Shown here piece after piece: positions 48,230-60,978 of a DNA stretch of 64,000 bases. Below the pieces are notes generated by a model. That model did no database searches. It was not told where the DNA came from and saw only the letters and a list, made by a program, of their open reading frames with translations. Position 1 is the stretch's first letter; each line of letters opens with the position of its first letter. Made by a program: the position numbers and the translations under genes. This DNA is from Apoda limacodes (taxonomy: Eukaryota > Arthropoda > Insecta > Lepidoptera > Limacodidae): NCBI GenBank assembly GCA_946406115.1, contig OX291543.1, forward strand, positions 32,824,815 to 32,888,814. Direction: 5' to 3'.

Positions 48230-49320
48230 AAGTCAGTTAATATACTAACAAATGCACTATGTTCCATTTGCAAAAGTAATAAGTTTCCGGACCGGGTAGT
48301 CCGTCCGTCCGTCATTTTAACTTTTGTAGGTAGGTAAAAAAATAAAAAAATATTTATCCCTATAACCAGATGTGATATCGAAATAAAATGCATACAGTAT
48401 TTTTATATTGGTCAAGCTTATTATGAAATAATATGAATTGGGTCAGATATTTTTTAAGTGTAATTATACCCAGATTTTTAACTGCGTCTTTGTATTATTG
48501 GAATAAATAATCCGTTTACAGTTACAAACAGAAGTTCGTTCCAGTCAATCTTAGACATACGTCTAGAACTGCCTACAATGATTGTTTGTGTTTTCGTAGG
48601 ATTATCAATGAGGCCATAGGATTTACTCCATTCCACAATGCGCGCAAGGTCTCGATTAACAATTGCATTTATCAGTTAAATAAAACTACCCTTTTAAATA
48701 AAAAAAATCGATATAAGACGGAGTTATGCCCTAACATACGTAAAAAAAATACAAACATCCGAATTAAGAACCTCCTATTTTTTTAAAAATCGGTTAAAAA
48801 AATAATACACAAACTTTATATTCTTGCTTATGGCGAGCAAGCAAATGAATTTTAAATTAGGTGAACTTACGTATTGCCTGCTAAAATTAAAAAGTGATAA
48901 ACAAATCGGCCAAGTTCAAATCAGATGTCGCTGTGCCATGTTTCTGCTGGAGTAAATATTAAAACTTAGTTTGTTTTCAATAATGATTTTTGTGTATCTA
49001 AGTTACAAAAGTAATACGTTACATTATATCTTTATTGTCTTTTAAAAAGCTGTTATTTAATATGCAATGTTTGTGTGCAAGTGAGTAGGTAAGTTGTCCG
49101 ATACAAAATTTACAAACCGTTTTTCAACCACTTCTTTTTATCTTCACTTCATGAATAATATATCTCTTTGTTTTCATTTATCATTGTTGTAATTTTGAAG
49201 CTCCTGGTACTTCTTTGAAAAAATCATTGAATTGTGCAACAAACTTCCACTTTCGTCTGAATATGTTGTTGAAATTGCTATTTGTATTAACAAAAGTAAC
49301 CTTCGAAACCAAAGTTATTT
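48230..49320. other. Unassigned AT-rich stretch
   Basis: Upstream of the frameshifted family gene. CCGTCCGTCCGTC at 48300 and a short head fragment of the GGCCAAGTGCGAG family near 48910; nothing else recognised. Confidence 0.4.
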
Positions 49321-49324
49321 TACT

Positions 49325-49925
49325 TTTTAGGGGTCCGTAGCCAAATGGCAAAAAACGGCACCCTTATTATTATATATTCGTCATGTCTGTCTGTCTGTCC
49401 GTCCGTATGTCACAGCCACTTTTTTCCGAAAAGTAAGTAGATGTATTCTGTGAACCGCATTAAGATTTTCACACAAAAATAGAAAAAAAACAATAAATTT
49501 TTGGAGTTTCCCATACTTAGCAATGAAACTCAAAATTTTTTTTTTCATCAAACCCATACTATGGATAGGTCTTCAAAAATGATATTGAGGTTTCTAATAT
49601 CAATTTTTTCTAAACGGAATAGTTTGCGCGAGAGACACTTCCAAAGTGGTAAAATGTGTGTCCCTCCCCCCCTGTAACTTCTAAAATAAGAGAATGATAA
49701 AACTAAAAAAAATATATGATGTACATAACCATGCAAACTTCCACCGAAATTGGTTTGAACGAGATCTAGTTTGTTTAATACGTCATAAATCGTAAACCGC
49801 AATTTACCATTCATTCAATCAACTCAAATATAAAAATATTTTTGTTTTTGTTTGTAGAGAAATGGTGGTAGGTACGGAACCCTCGGTACGCGAGTACAAC
49901 TCGCACTTGGCCGGTTTTTTTACTT
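49325..49925 (+). repeat. Lepidopteran repeat, GGGGTCCGTAGCCAAATGGC family, full length
   Basis: Starts TTAGGGGTCCGTAGCCAAATG, continues TGTCTGTCTGTCTGTCCGTCC and AGTTTGCGCGAGAGACACTT, and ends with the shared tail ACGGAACCCTCGGTACGCGAG...ACTTGGCCGG. About 600 bp, apparently complete. Confidence 0.65.
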
Positions 49926-49979
49926 TCGTAATTGGATCACCATTTCTCAATTTTTTAAAATACAATATTTCCATAAGAT

Positions 49980-50220
49980 AAGTCCTATTCCGCGACAGGC
50001 GAACAACCACATAGACTATCCCGCGACAGACGGACAAACAAATAAACTACCCTGTGACAGACGGACGACCGGATCCATTATCCTGCGAAAGATGGATTAA
50101 CTATACGTCCTGTGATAAACAGATAAACTATTCTGCGACAGGCGGACAACCACACAGTCTATCCCGTGATAGGCAAACAAACGGATAAACTATCCTCTGA
50201 CAGACGGACAAAAGGACACC
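49980..50220. repeat. Degenerate minisatellite, unit about 34 bp
   Basis: Seven imperfect units of the type CTATCCCGCGACAGACGGAC followed by AAACAAATAAA, each varying in several bases. It lies directly after the repeat that ends at 49925. Confidence 0.75.
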
Positions 50221-50729
50221 GACGTAATAACTGTTTTTCCAAACTAAAAAATTAGCTTTGGAATGTATTTCCGGTTTATTTACCTAATGTTGTAGTCGAT
50301 TTATACTTTTTTATCTGAATGTAAAGTGCAATTACTTAATAGATAACACTACGAAAGGTAGATCTAGGCTCATCAAGATAACACGGCATAGTACAGTTTA
50401 TTTTATAATTAATTAATTAATTAATGTACGACATTATTAATTTACCAAAAAATAAACCGGAACTAAGCGTTTGTTCTACAAGATATTATCACGAGTGATA
50501 CTTTTGCAGTTGGGAAGATTGTTTCCGCTTACCTCAATCCAAAACACCTTTTTTTGCTGCAAAAAATGCTTTATATTTAGCAAAAATTGAAGTCTATTTA
50601 ATTTATGTTATGTTTTTTTATTTCAGTAGATTGACAAGGAAACATAATTTACAACAAATCCGTGGTTTTCCTTAAAGTTAGGGTAATTTAAATCATTACA
50701 CACTTAGTTATGGACACATCGTGTAGATA

Positions 50730-50860
50730 TTGTGAGAATATTATATATACTATATTGTGAAGGTAATATATACTACATTGTGTATGTAATATATACTTTA
50801 TTGTGTAGGTAATATATGTACAATCTTGTGTAGGTAATATAAACTATACTGTGTACATGG
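50730..50860. repeat. Degenerate minisatellite, unit about 30 bp
   Basis: Four to five units of ATTGTGTAGGTAATATATAC with A/T changes. Confidence 0.75.
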
Positions 50861-51439
50861 GCATAGCTAGGTACTTGGGGGCATATTTTCGGGATAATTT
50901 AATAATTCAAAAAGTACCTATTCATATCGCTCGCGTTTTTACTGCTACTACACTGCACCGTCTTACAACAGTCGTTCGTTTTTCAAATCTAACATTACTT
51001 ATTCAAATATATTTCTGAAAACACTTTCGAATCATCGATACAATGTAACTCAATTTCTGCCAAAAAGAGCTGGCAAGAAGTTCTTATTACAGTAATAATA
51101 CAATACATTGATAATAATCAGCTAACAAGCATACAATATGTATTGAAACACAATCAAATCTCATAGTCAGTCGTGTGAAGGAATTCAGATACTTAAGAGT
51201 ATTTCGATATTTAATAGTACCAGTGGCATTAGCGCCATCATAATTATATTCTTGCCCAATCATATGCATACATATAATTACATGTACCTAAAACTAATAA
51301 AAATATTATAAATGCGAAAGTAACTCTGTCTGTTACCTCATCACGCTCAAACCGCTGAAACTTGGCATGGAGATACTTTGAGTTTACCAAGGAGGAGGAG
51401 ATGCCCTTCAGCAACAGCTACCATGCCTGGCTGCCATAC

Positions 51440-51610
51440 TGGGGCTGGTCTAACTAAAATGGTTATTGGGAGCCCATATGGACAAGGCTACCTGCGGCGG
51501 CTGCTGCTTGTTTAGAGCTTATTCGTTGCCGCTGCAAAACAAAATGCCCAGTGAGGTGCAACTGCGTTAAAAAAAAAACTAAAATGCACGAATCTCTGTG
51601 CAAGTAGTGG
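51440..51610 (+). pseudogene. Cys-rich tail of a repeated transposon-associated protein
   Basis: Plus-strand frame WGWSN, stop, NGYWEPIWTRLP then LELIRCRCKTKCPVRCNC. The W-G-W plus 'I.CRCKT.C...C.C' tail is the end of a multi-copy insect protein family seen beside transposons. Only the last 50-60 residues are present, with stops. Confidence 0.45.
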
Positions 51611-51619
51611 CAATTGCGA

Positions 51620-53680
51620 AAAATAAATATCTTATTTTTACCCGCATTTCTTGTCAAATAATTTTATCACAATTATAATAACTCTACGGGCGAAAGTTTT
51701 CCAAAGATATTTATTTATATATTTAATTTATATTTGTAGATATCACGTCCAGAAGTATTTTTTTAATGTAATCTACAACCATAAGAATAACAACTTATCA
51801 GAAATCATCTAAACATACTTAAAAATTCTAAAAGCTGCACACCGCTCGCGCTCCTACAATGCAGGTACGCCGCGCGACACAAAACATTTTTTTTAACAGA
51901 GTTATACCTAAAAGCAAAATGTTTGACAAGTTTACTATTCTATATAGAAGTATAACTGGCCTATTCACAGGTATTTTTTTTCTAGAGGTAATCAGCATAC
52001 TTATAATTCTGTAGACGATTTTCAAAAAAAAGACGAGTAATTTTTTTTAATTTCTATAAGTATTTTTTGTATAAGTGAGTAGAAATTACAGAAATGAATT
52101 TCTGGTCCTCAAATTATACGAAAAAGACCCTAAACTTGATATAGTTGCTAGATGTATGCAGATATAAAGCTTAGAGTGAGGCGCGCCGGACGCACTTTTC
52201 CCCCCCTCCCCCTGCCCACCTGCTGGGGCGAACCTCGTGGCAACCGGGCTAAATCAGCTCAGATCACCCCCAGGAACACCTGTTATAAGCGGTTTGCTTT
52301 GTCTCAAAAATGCAAGGTCACCTTAGAAAACGGGACCTAAGATCTCCTACTATTATTCTCAATAGGTTATATGATCTAGGAGCTTAAGACTTGAGATGCA
52401 TCCTAAAAGTCTCAAGTAGGGATTTTCTTTTTATCCACAGGTAAACGAGAGGACGATGTCAGTGGCAGTGATTTTTGATTTTTTTATCTTAGTTGGGATT
52501 ACAGACAATATTATTTAATTTAACTATCATACATAAATGTTACGAGAGTGATGGGATGTATGTAAAATTGTTATGTTATTTGTTTGATGTGTACTTCCTT
52601 AAATAATTTATCTGAAAAAATATTTGAGATTACTAGAACATCTAAATTGAAGCTTTAATAAGCAATTTTTCAGATATAACATATGAAAAACTTAACACAA
52701 CATAAATTGTTAAAACTGAATTACTTAACTAAAAGAAAAATGCAGATGATTTATAAAAATGTATTTATATATATAATAAATACATAATATATTCGTCGAG
52801 AATTTATAAATCTATAGGTAATATTATACCTATTTATTCTTTGAAATTATGACTCCTGGATTAATTATATCACTTAAAATTGTAAAGTAACAGATTGAAA
52901 TTACTTCATATACAATATATATATAACACCTTCTTTTAAACACATTAAATTCAACAATTTTAACAATAAGTGAATATAATTCTTTCAAGCTTGATTTAAC
53001 TAAGAGATCGATAAATAAATAATTTCTTCTAATGTTTAGATGTTTTTTTTTAATACCTAAACTTTTCTTTTATTAGTAATTTAAAATTAATTGCCACAGA
53101 GACAAAGCCGCGTGAATAAGTTAGTATTTAACATGTAGGTAATTATACCTACATAGCTTTATTAAAAGCTAGTATATCAAAATGTCTAAGACGAATTGTT
53201 TTTGTTCCCAACCTTGTCAGTTTAATATTCTGAGCTCCGACTTCGAAGTCCAATAACTATACGCTCTGGAAGTCCTAAATGAAGTGTAAATTCACTGATC
53301 TCAAGGATTTAGGTGTAGATACCTTTTCACTTGGCAATTTCTTTATGTTATCAAATACCTACTTGGTTTTTCACGAAAGAACTGTATGGCAATAATGTTT
53401 TCTGCGAAACGATAGATTCATGAATGTTGCATGGATATGTATTTGTAACTTCACTCAAAACGATAATAAATTGCGCTTATGAAATCACTGTGAGATGTTA
53501 CAAGAGCTCGCAGCACAGGTGTGACGTCATCTATATAGTATTTTTGCTGTGTGACGTCACTGATAACCTTCGATGATTGCGACGGTAAAATCACGATCAC
53601 CGCAGTGAAGAATTTATTACGATGTAAATGTTAAATACGAGTTTTTGAGTTTTTACGCAGTTGCTTAAACATATCCTTCA
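51620..53680. other. AT-rich stretch with one GC-rich island
   Basis: Non-coding except for a GC-rich patch at 52180-52280 (C-rich with CCCCCCCTCCCCC) of unknown origin and the paired CRE sites at its right end. Confidence 0.4.
53521..53560. promoter_or_regulatory. Paired CRE-like palindromes
   Basis: Two perfect TGACGTCA sites (53522-53529 and 53552-53559), 30 bp apart centre to centre, with a TATATAG between them. CRE palindromes bind CREB/ATF bZIP factors; no gene is recognised within several kb, so any role is speculative. A third TGACGTCA is at 2183-2190. Confidence 0.35.
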
Positions 53681-53683
53681 GAG

Positions 53684-53701
53684 CCCCCCCCCCCCCCCCC
53701 C
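53684..53701. repeat. C18 homopolymer
   Basis: Eighteen consecutive C between AGAG and AGCGGCCC, the only such tract in the window; its length may be unreliable in the assembly. Confidence 0.9.
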
Positions 53702-53864
53702 AGCGGCCCGACGTGCATATACAAGTAAATTTGCTTTATGGGATTAATTTATTACAATTATATCACATAAGATATAGAAATTATATTTCAGTAACTCCGT
53801 AGCTTTTTCTCAGCAATTCATAAAAAAAAATTATGTTACCGCTACGGAGCTATGAATTGAAAAT

Positions 53865-54315
53865 AGAAAAATTGGCCAAGTGCGAGTCGGACTCGCGCAC
53901 GAAGGGTTCCGTACAATTATCCGGCAAAAAAAATCATGTTTGTTGTATCCGAACCCCGGTAAATATTTGTTTTATTTTAATTTAATTATTTCTTTATAAA
54001 GTGATTATATAACTAAATATTCTGTGAATATTTTAAGCGTCTACCTGTTGCCGTTATCAATATCGAGCCAAATCGAGCAAAAAAATCACGTTTGTTGTGT
54101 GGGAGCACCCTTAAATATTTATTTTTTGATGTTTTTTAGTATTTTTTGTTAAAGCAGCAATAGAAATACATATTCTGTGAAAATTTCAACTGTCTAACTA
54201 TCACGGTTCATGAGATACAGTCTGGTGACAGACTTACGGAGGGCCGGACGGACGGACAGCGAAGTCTTAGTAATAGGGTTCCAATAATTACCCTTCGGGT
54301 ATGGAACCCTAAAAA
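53865..54315 (+). repeat. Nearly full-length GGCCAAGTGCGAGTCGG lepidopteran repeat
   Basis: Head TTGGCCAAGTGCGAGTCGGA CTCGCGCACGAAGGGTTCCG, body with GGGAGCACCCTTAAATATTT, and tail GTCTTAGTAATAGGGTTCC...GGGTATGGAACCCTAAAAA. Best copy of the family in the window, without the 5S-like part. Confidence 0.75.
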
Positions 54316-54319
54316 CGAG

Positions 54320-56680
54320 AGAGTCGGCCATAATTTTTTTAAAGCGATGTTTTGACAGATATCTTAAAACAAATATATTACAACAAAAAATAATTTAGCC
54401 GGACATGTCATACCTACTTTTTTGCTATCCTGTTTAACGATATTTTTTTTATTTATTTTCTTGCAAAAAACGGCTACAATATATAATTGAATAAACAATT
54501 CAAAAATACCAACTGGCCATTTCCATGTAAAATAGGTAGTTCGCACTTTGACGACCAAGCAAAGAAGTGGGTCATAACACACTGAACCGACGGGCGTGAT
54601 AAACAGTTGTGTTTGTATATTATTATTATATGCATAATATAATTACTACACATAATAATATTAATATTATTTATCTTAGTATTTACAAGAATATTATAGG
54701 TCTTTTGTATCCGTTGTCTGGTATTCATAGCAGAAACTTTGCTTAGTTTGGTACCAGATGTGTGTAATGTCCAAAAATTCTTACAGAAATGTTTATATTT
54801 TTTGACCTGGCAACTCTACCGACACGGCACACAACAAATCTTGATCGTTTACCAATCCATGCAGTTACTTACCCCTTCTCCCTGAACACAATTTCCCTAA
54901 TGCATTTCTCCTTTAGTCACAGTTTATCTTATCGATTCATGGCGCTGAGGGGTGCTTAGGGGTCTTTAGGGGTCTGCGGTTATATCGCCTAACCCCCGTT
55001 ATGGTTCTTGCGATAAAGCCGAGGTGGCTAATAGATGGCGGACATTATCTGATGTCCGCGGACAGCAGAGGGGACGGAATATCATCATCTCGTTAATTTA
55101 ATAGATGGAAACACCGGACGAACAAGTTACAGACTAAATAGTTCTTGGTAGAAATCTATCGTGTTCAAATTTCGTTATTAGTTTAAAATTATAAATATGT
55201 TTCACGCATATTAAATTATTCTTATCCATATTTTAAGTTTCAAATTAGTATCATAAGGCGCTGTGTAAAGAAAGAGCTAAGCAAACGGAAATTTCCATTT
55301 CAATACTATTCCTTCTTAAATATAATGTTTTATTTATATACCATGCTACTTAATAGGGTTTAATAAATACAAATACATATCCTGAAATCGCCCTCAATAA
55401 GGGTAGGGTAGGCCGTGTCCCAACAGTGGGGATGCATGAGGCTGATAAAAGAATGCTCAAATAATTTAACCCCCAAAATATATAACCTATACTAAATAAA
55501 CTAAGAAAAATAAATGAAGAGTATGGGAAAGAATTATCAAAGTATTTTTTTATAAATTAGACGGTAAATGATTTCTTAACTAAGAATACTCATTATAACT
55601 TTAAGAAATGACACAAAAGGTAATAATAATTTCTGCCTTAAAATCACTGCAAATACTTTGGTTTAATTATTTACTAAAAAATAAGTGAGAAATATTTAAT
55701 ATTTTTCAAGTTCAGGCCCTAACCTAAATCATATAAATAATCAAAGTCACTGTAATTGTGGCAGATTAGTAAAACAATCTTGAGCTTTTTGGGAGCAAAA
55801 TTGTTTCAAATGTTGTAAATTACTTTACAGAGCCTTTTTAATTGGAATTATCTCATTACTAAATCAATCAACTAATTTACCGGCGAAAACAGCAAAATCA
55901 AAGAAATGTCACAGAGCAAGAGAACGTCAACTGACGTTTGACTATTCGTTCGAAAACTTGTAAAACCGATCAAAGTTCGCGGAGACCGATCGTTTTTAAC
56001 TTTTACCGCTTAGACTATGATCACTAATAACTTTTATGTAAAAAAATACTACGTGATTTATCGTGACTTTGTACGTTTATATTCTTTTCATGCCTAGTGA
56101 CAGGCAAGCTTAAGGTCTTACGCAATAAATGGCGTAATTAACCTCAAAGCGGCGACTTTGATCGCTCTTTCCCTGGGCTTTTCAAATATTGAAAAGGAAA
56201 TCAACTTTAAATGAAAAGTCCACCCTGAAACTATCTCGTTCGAAGTCTTTATGTCGCACGTCGCAGAAGCGTGTTCTCTTAAATAAGTTTAGTTTCGTGA
56301 AGCGAGATATGGAGTGGCTGTTATGCTGGGTAAAATCCGAAATGAAGAAATTGGCCGTAGAACCTAAGAATATACATAACTCAAAAAGATAGTGATTCAA
56401 TTCCTTAAATTTTCCTCTTATTTAAAATGTTTGTATGAAATATAAACTGCCTTTGGGCAATGCAGTCTGACAAAGTCTAGGCTGCCTGGTAGAACCTGCG
56501 TGGCATGAGCACTGAGCAGTGGTCTTTGCCACTGTGAGCTTGCCGACTGACCCGCTAAGCCGTGGCCAGGCCGCAGATAATATCTTGTTGCTAGTTGAAC
56601 ATTTTGGAGCGAAGGTACAGCCCGGGTTTACCAATGAGTCTTTTTCTTAATTTCTCAAGTACATAGATTATTCACTCCAC
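54320..56680. other. Unassigned stretch
   Basis: Contains a GGGG-rich 10-bp repeat at 54948-54977 and short open frames at 56189-56400 and 56422-56634 that I do not recognise. No exon supported. Confidence 0.4.
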
Positions 56681-56850
56681 TGACTTTTCGGTGAAGGAAA
56701 ACATCATAAAGAAACCTGCATTCGACAAAGAATGTCCACAATCGACACTGGGCCCGCGTGTGGACTATGGCCCAAATCACGCTCGCCTCGCCAAGTGTCA
56801 GGTAGATCGTGCCCTAAAGTAGGGCTGTGGACGTATGAAGCTGATAATTT
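56680..56850 (+). repeat. Lepidopteran repeat, TCGGTGAAGGAAAACATC family
   Basis: TTCGGTGAAGGAAAACATCA, AGAAACCTGCATTCGAC, and GGGCCCGCGTGTGGACTATG are hallmarks of a very common repeat in moths and butterflies. Related tails occur at 55400-55445 and 61105-61150. Confidence 0.55.
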
Positions 56851-56909
56851 AAATACAACCTCGTTTTGATTTGTGTAGGTATTGTGTGTAGGTGTGTATT
56901 ATGTTGTGT

Positions 56910-57000
56910 AGGTGGCAAACAAGCTTACGGTCGGACTGATGGTAAGCGGTCACCGTAGCCTATGGACGCTTGCAACACCAGGGGTATGGCTCAAGCTGCC
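56910..57000 (+). repeat. GGTGGCAAACAAGCTTACGG repeat, second copy
   Basis: Matches 34729 closely through CTATGGACGCTTGCAACACC. Inserted in or next to a LINE remnant. Confidence 0.6.
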
Positions 57001-57029
57001 GATAATTCCTCAGAAATACCCTACTGTAA

Positions 57030-57100
57030 AGCGGCAGAACACACACAGGCCTCCACACACACAAAGTCTCTCCTCAGGCTAAAGGGCTCGATACGGCAAC
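57030..57100 (-). mobile_element. Continuation of the LINE remnant across the TIR element
   Basis: Minus strand CRIEPFSLRRDFVCVEACVC then GISEELSAA, which follows RIIDDPKL in related LINEs, so the two pieces were once contiguous. Confidence 0.5.
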
Positions 57101-58785
57101 CCAAGTAACATCTTAGCGTTAAAATAACCTGTATAACATTCTTATATCAGTTTCAAAGAGATTTAAAGCGTTAAAAATACCTGTAGTACGGGTGTTATAG
57201 AATGCTTTAACACACTTATAACTACGATTTAGGCACCCCGATTTACTGGTAAAGGTTGTAGAAAGCCTGTAGATAAGTGATATAACGGTGTTAAAGTCCT
57301 TGTAAAAGAGTGTTGATTCAATCTCAGCTACAACTTTAACCTGTATAACGGTGGTTGTACATGGGTTGGTAATTACTATAGCTCGTAGAGAAACGCTGAC
57401 GAAGAATGATTTATAAGTAAAACCTTTAATAGATTTGTTAAAAATACTTGCTTGACACTTGACGCATACTAATAATCAAAAATAGTCTCAAGGTAGCATC
57501 TTATTGTTTCATGAGTACATTATTAGCAACATAGTACTTTATATTTGTAATTTACTGTTCGTTTTAAATACTACGGTGACAATTTGTGTCATTCAGCACA
57601 GCTCATGGCGACTAACGATTAAATGGAGTAGGTATAAATATTAAAGTCCAAAATATTCAAGTTTGTTTTGTTGTGTTAAGTCAGAACCACCTGCCGTTGT
57701 GATTTTACTGTAAATATGTACCATGTTTTCCATCTCAATTTAAACGCGCTCTGGATTTATTCAGGAATTTAAATAAAACTGATACTAATATAAAAAAGAC
57801 ACCTCAATTTTTTTTACATTTTTATTGTCTTTTTCATACCAATTGCATCATAAATTAAGTTGCTTTAATAGAATGACAAATATCTTATAAATAATTGAGT
57901 GTTTTTTTGTTAACTAATAATTAACGTAGTCAATTTATAGGTTAGTCCACCAAAATAATGGTGACGTTATATTAAAGCTTATACTCTCACGTAAGTCATC
58001 TGTTACATTTTGAGTGATACAAACTCTTTAGTCAAGAGCATTGTGCAGGCTTTAGTTAACTTAGCAGTGTAATAATAGACTCAAGTAACTACTTTCACTA
58101 TAGCCCAGCCAATACAACCGGGTAAACATTTTAGATACGGATTCTATTAGGGTTTTTCAATTAAATAATCAAAAGCTGTAGGAAGGAAGGTACTTAACTC
58201 CTTAGTAAAATTAACACTGCAGCTTAAAACCAAATAATAATGTATTGTTCGACACTTTAAGTATTACCTTTACGACTTATAACTTCATAAATGAGTTGTT
58301 GGACACTTTCAACATTAACTTCGCAGCTTATACTCACATAAATGAGCTGTTTGACACTTTTAAATTTAACATTGCAGCTTTAACACTTTTAGCATCATGT
58401 GTTACTACACTCTTGGCTAACTCTTTTTTACAACCTATGCCTGCACCTTACAGGCAATATAACACCTTAATACTTATAAGACACTTCATGGCAAAAGCTA
58501 AACAATAATAAGTGTTAAAAAAAATCAGCGAGCACAGTAATACAGGTTTAGATTCTACAACAGGTTTAAGCAATACCATATTAAATATACTTGCTGTGAT
58601 AAGAGCTACTCTAACTCTAAAAGCTGTTTAACATATTACATTAACGTTTTAGAATAACTATTGGAGTTCAATTTAATGTTATAACTACTCTTTATACTTT
58701 TCAATTATAATTGAGACCATTATTACTGAATTAAACTGATTTAAGTTATAATAAAGCCTGCAACTGACGCTATGATGTTACTTGG
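57101..58785. mobile_element. 1.7-kb terminal-inverted-repeat element, non-coding
   Basis: Left end CCAAGTAACATCTTAGCGTT and right end GATGTTACTTGG preceded by the complement AACTGACGCTAT, an inverted repeat of about 20 bp with two mismatches. The inside is AT-rich and crowded with GTTAAAG/TTTAACAC motifs and with a 60-70-bp degenerate tandem block (58245-58400: ACATAAATGAGCTGTTTGAC and relatives). LINE reading frame (minus) abuts both ends, which fixes the boundaries. No convincing target duplication; superfamily unknown. Confidence 0.6.
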
Positions 58786-58930
58786 AAAATGAGTTTGGGA
58801 TCGTCGATAATTCTCACAGCCCGTCGATCAACCGAGTCAAAAGGGCCAAGCCGGTATCCGGGTGCACCCGCCCAGAGATAGCAGCAGTACTGCACGTTGA
58901 TTCACAAATAATGACTCGAAGTAAGGAAGT
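58786..58930 (-). mobile_element. LINE remnant flanking the TIR element
   Basis: Minus strand reads LWAGAPGYRLGPFDSVDRRAV then RIIDDPKL, a typical thumb segment of lepidopteran LINEs. The frame stops at the TIR element and resumes beyond it at 57097-57030 with CRIEPFSLRRDF. Confidence 0.6.
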
Positions 58931-58934
58931 CACG

Positions 58935-60480
58935 GAAATTGAATACAGAAGAGTGTACGTACATGTACAAGCAACCATACATTTATTATAATGTCTACTT
59001 CGGGTCGTTTCTTTACGAATACAAAGACCATCTAAAAGCTAGCTAGCCATCGACATACAAGTGAACATATCACAGGATAAGCATCCGGATGAACTTAAAA
59101 AGATGAACGTTATTCTAAGTGACCACGTCAATTCGGAACCTAATATTATCGTCGATGATATACTCTAAGAGTTGTTCAAGAGTAGATCTAACTCTAGACA
59201 AACATGGTGTTAAATAGTAGTGTGAGAGGACCCTAACCAAATGACGCGACAATAAACACAAAATTGCTAGTAGCGATCAAGGGGTCAATTTCGAGAAATC
59301 ACTTTCAGTCATTATGAAGTCGGCGCCGCCGGTAGACTGCAGTGGTGGCTGATGATGAAATAGGTAAATAATGCACGAAGCGATCGCGCGGTAGGGAGCT
59401 ATTTGTTCTCCTTCGTGATATTTAGTTTGTTAAATGTGATTTATCGAATGAAATTCATAAATAAAAAGTTCTTGAGATATTATATGAGTTTTTTCATTTA
59501 AATATACATCACTTATCACAATTAGTATTGTGATAATGAAAAAAGCAATAAGTTGATCTTCTTGTCAAAGTACCAGTCCTAGAAAACCTCTTCCACACTT
59601 GGTGCTATTTGATGGTCAGTCACAAAGAAACAGCCAATGCCGGAACATGCTCCCGCGTGTTTAACTAAGGGTTCAAGGGGATGAAGTACACAAAGATCCA
59701 CCACAGCTCGGCGTGTAGTCAGAGGCGGGTTAAATTTCGTGAGCGCCCTAGGCAAGCACCTCACAGGCGCCCCCTAGCGGCCATAGATTAAAAATTATAA
59801 CTATTACTAGTACAAGTAGGATTGATGATGATGACTGTAGTTGACGTAGACACTGGCGCTTGCTAACAAGCTTAATAATTGTTTAAGTATTGAACTAGAG
59901 TTAGTCAGTAGAATGAATTTAAAAGTACCGCTTCATAATGTAGAACAATAAGAAATAGAAGTAGAGAAATTCATTTATGAAATACAACAATCTAGACGAA
60001 TATACTCCGTTTAAAAAAAGAAAATTAAAAGGATATAATTACCCAAAAGAAATAAGCTAAGATATCTTATACTACCCCTCACGTAGATGGAGGTGTTAAA
60101 TATTCTAAAATCCAGAATAACTGCCACGTAATAAATTACGTAGGCGGGTACAGGCCTTTAATTATCTGTGTGAGCTCAAAACACGGGTAATTACAATATA
60201 TCTCCGGAGAGATTTGAAATTAACATGAAAGACAATTCCTACCCTTTCAAACGTCCGCTTTAATCCTGCGGGTGGCGCGCGAAAGAATCGGCAAAGGCCT
60301 CGGGATATGTGGCTTAACTCGTAGGTACTTCTGTCTGTAAGCGGTTTGTGTAAACTCTGTGCTACTCTCTAGCTAACAGTATATTTGCCTGTGTGACACA
60401 CAGTCTTCAATAAAATGTTATCAAAAAATTAAATATTTTCTTCAAAAAAGTAATTTTAAAATTCACTACTGAGAGTGTGT
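58935..60480. other. Unassigned stretch
   Basis: A hAT-like start CAGAGGCGGGTTAAATTTCG at 59720 has no matching right end. Otherwise nothing recognised. Confidence 0.4.
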
Positions 60481-60589
60481 AGATGTAATGGATCGCGAGT
60501 TTGGTAATGGGTCGCAAATTCGGTAATGGGTCGCGAGTTCAAAGTTTTACTTCAAAATATACTAAAATTAAATAATTACCACCAGTTGA

Positions 60590-60960
60590 CCTCCTTAATT
60601 AGCTCTGAGTCGCTCAGCGAGCTACTGAAAGAGCTATGCTTAGTGTTTCTTTGCGCGATAAAACCCGAAACGAGGAAATTCGCCATAGAACTACAGCTAC
60701 CGACATTGCTCAAACAGTTAGCATGCTGAAGTGGCTATGGCCAGGCCACATCGCTCATCGAACCGATAAACGATGGGGAAGAAAAGTTCTAGAATTGCGA
60801 CCACGCAACGGAAGACGCAAAATGGGACGGCCTCCTACCAGATGGACAGTCGACTGAGTTTGAGCCGCAGGAAGCTGATGTCTGCGGGTTACTCAGGACC
60901 GGCCGTTGTGTAGACATATGCGGGAGGCCTGCATTCAGCAGTGCATGTCTTCCGGCCGTA
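60590..60960 (+). mobile_element. LINE 3'-ORF remnant
   Basis: Reads LSVSLRDKTRNEEIRHRT, MLKWLWPGHIAHRTDKRW and GRRKMGRPPTRW, the well-known end of RT polyproteins in Lepidoptera, then after a stop CRHMREACIQQCMSSGR. Ends where a perfect hairpin (60979-61035) begins. Confidence 0.7.
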
Positions 60961-60978
60961 ACGAACAAATATGTTAAA

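Noticed and set aside
59712..59800. hAT element beginning CAGAGGCGGG
   Set aside because: No matching right terminus or 8-bp duplicate found downstream.
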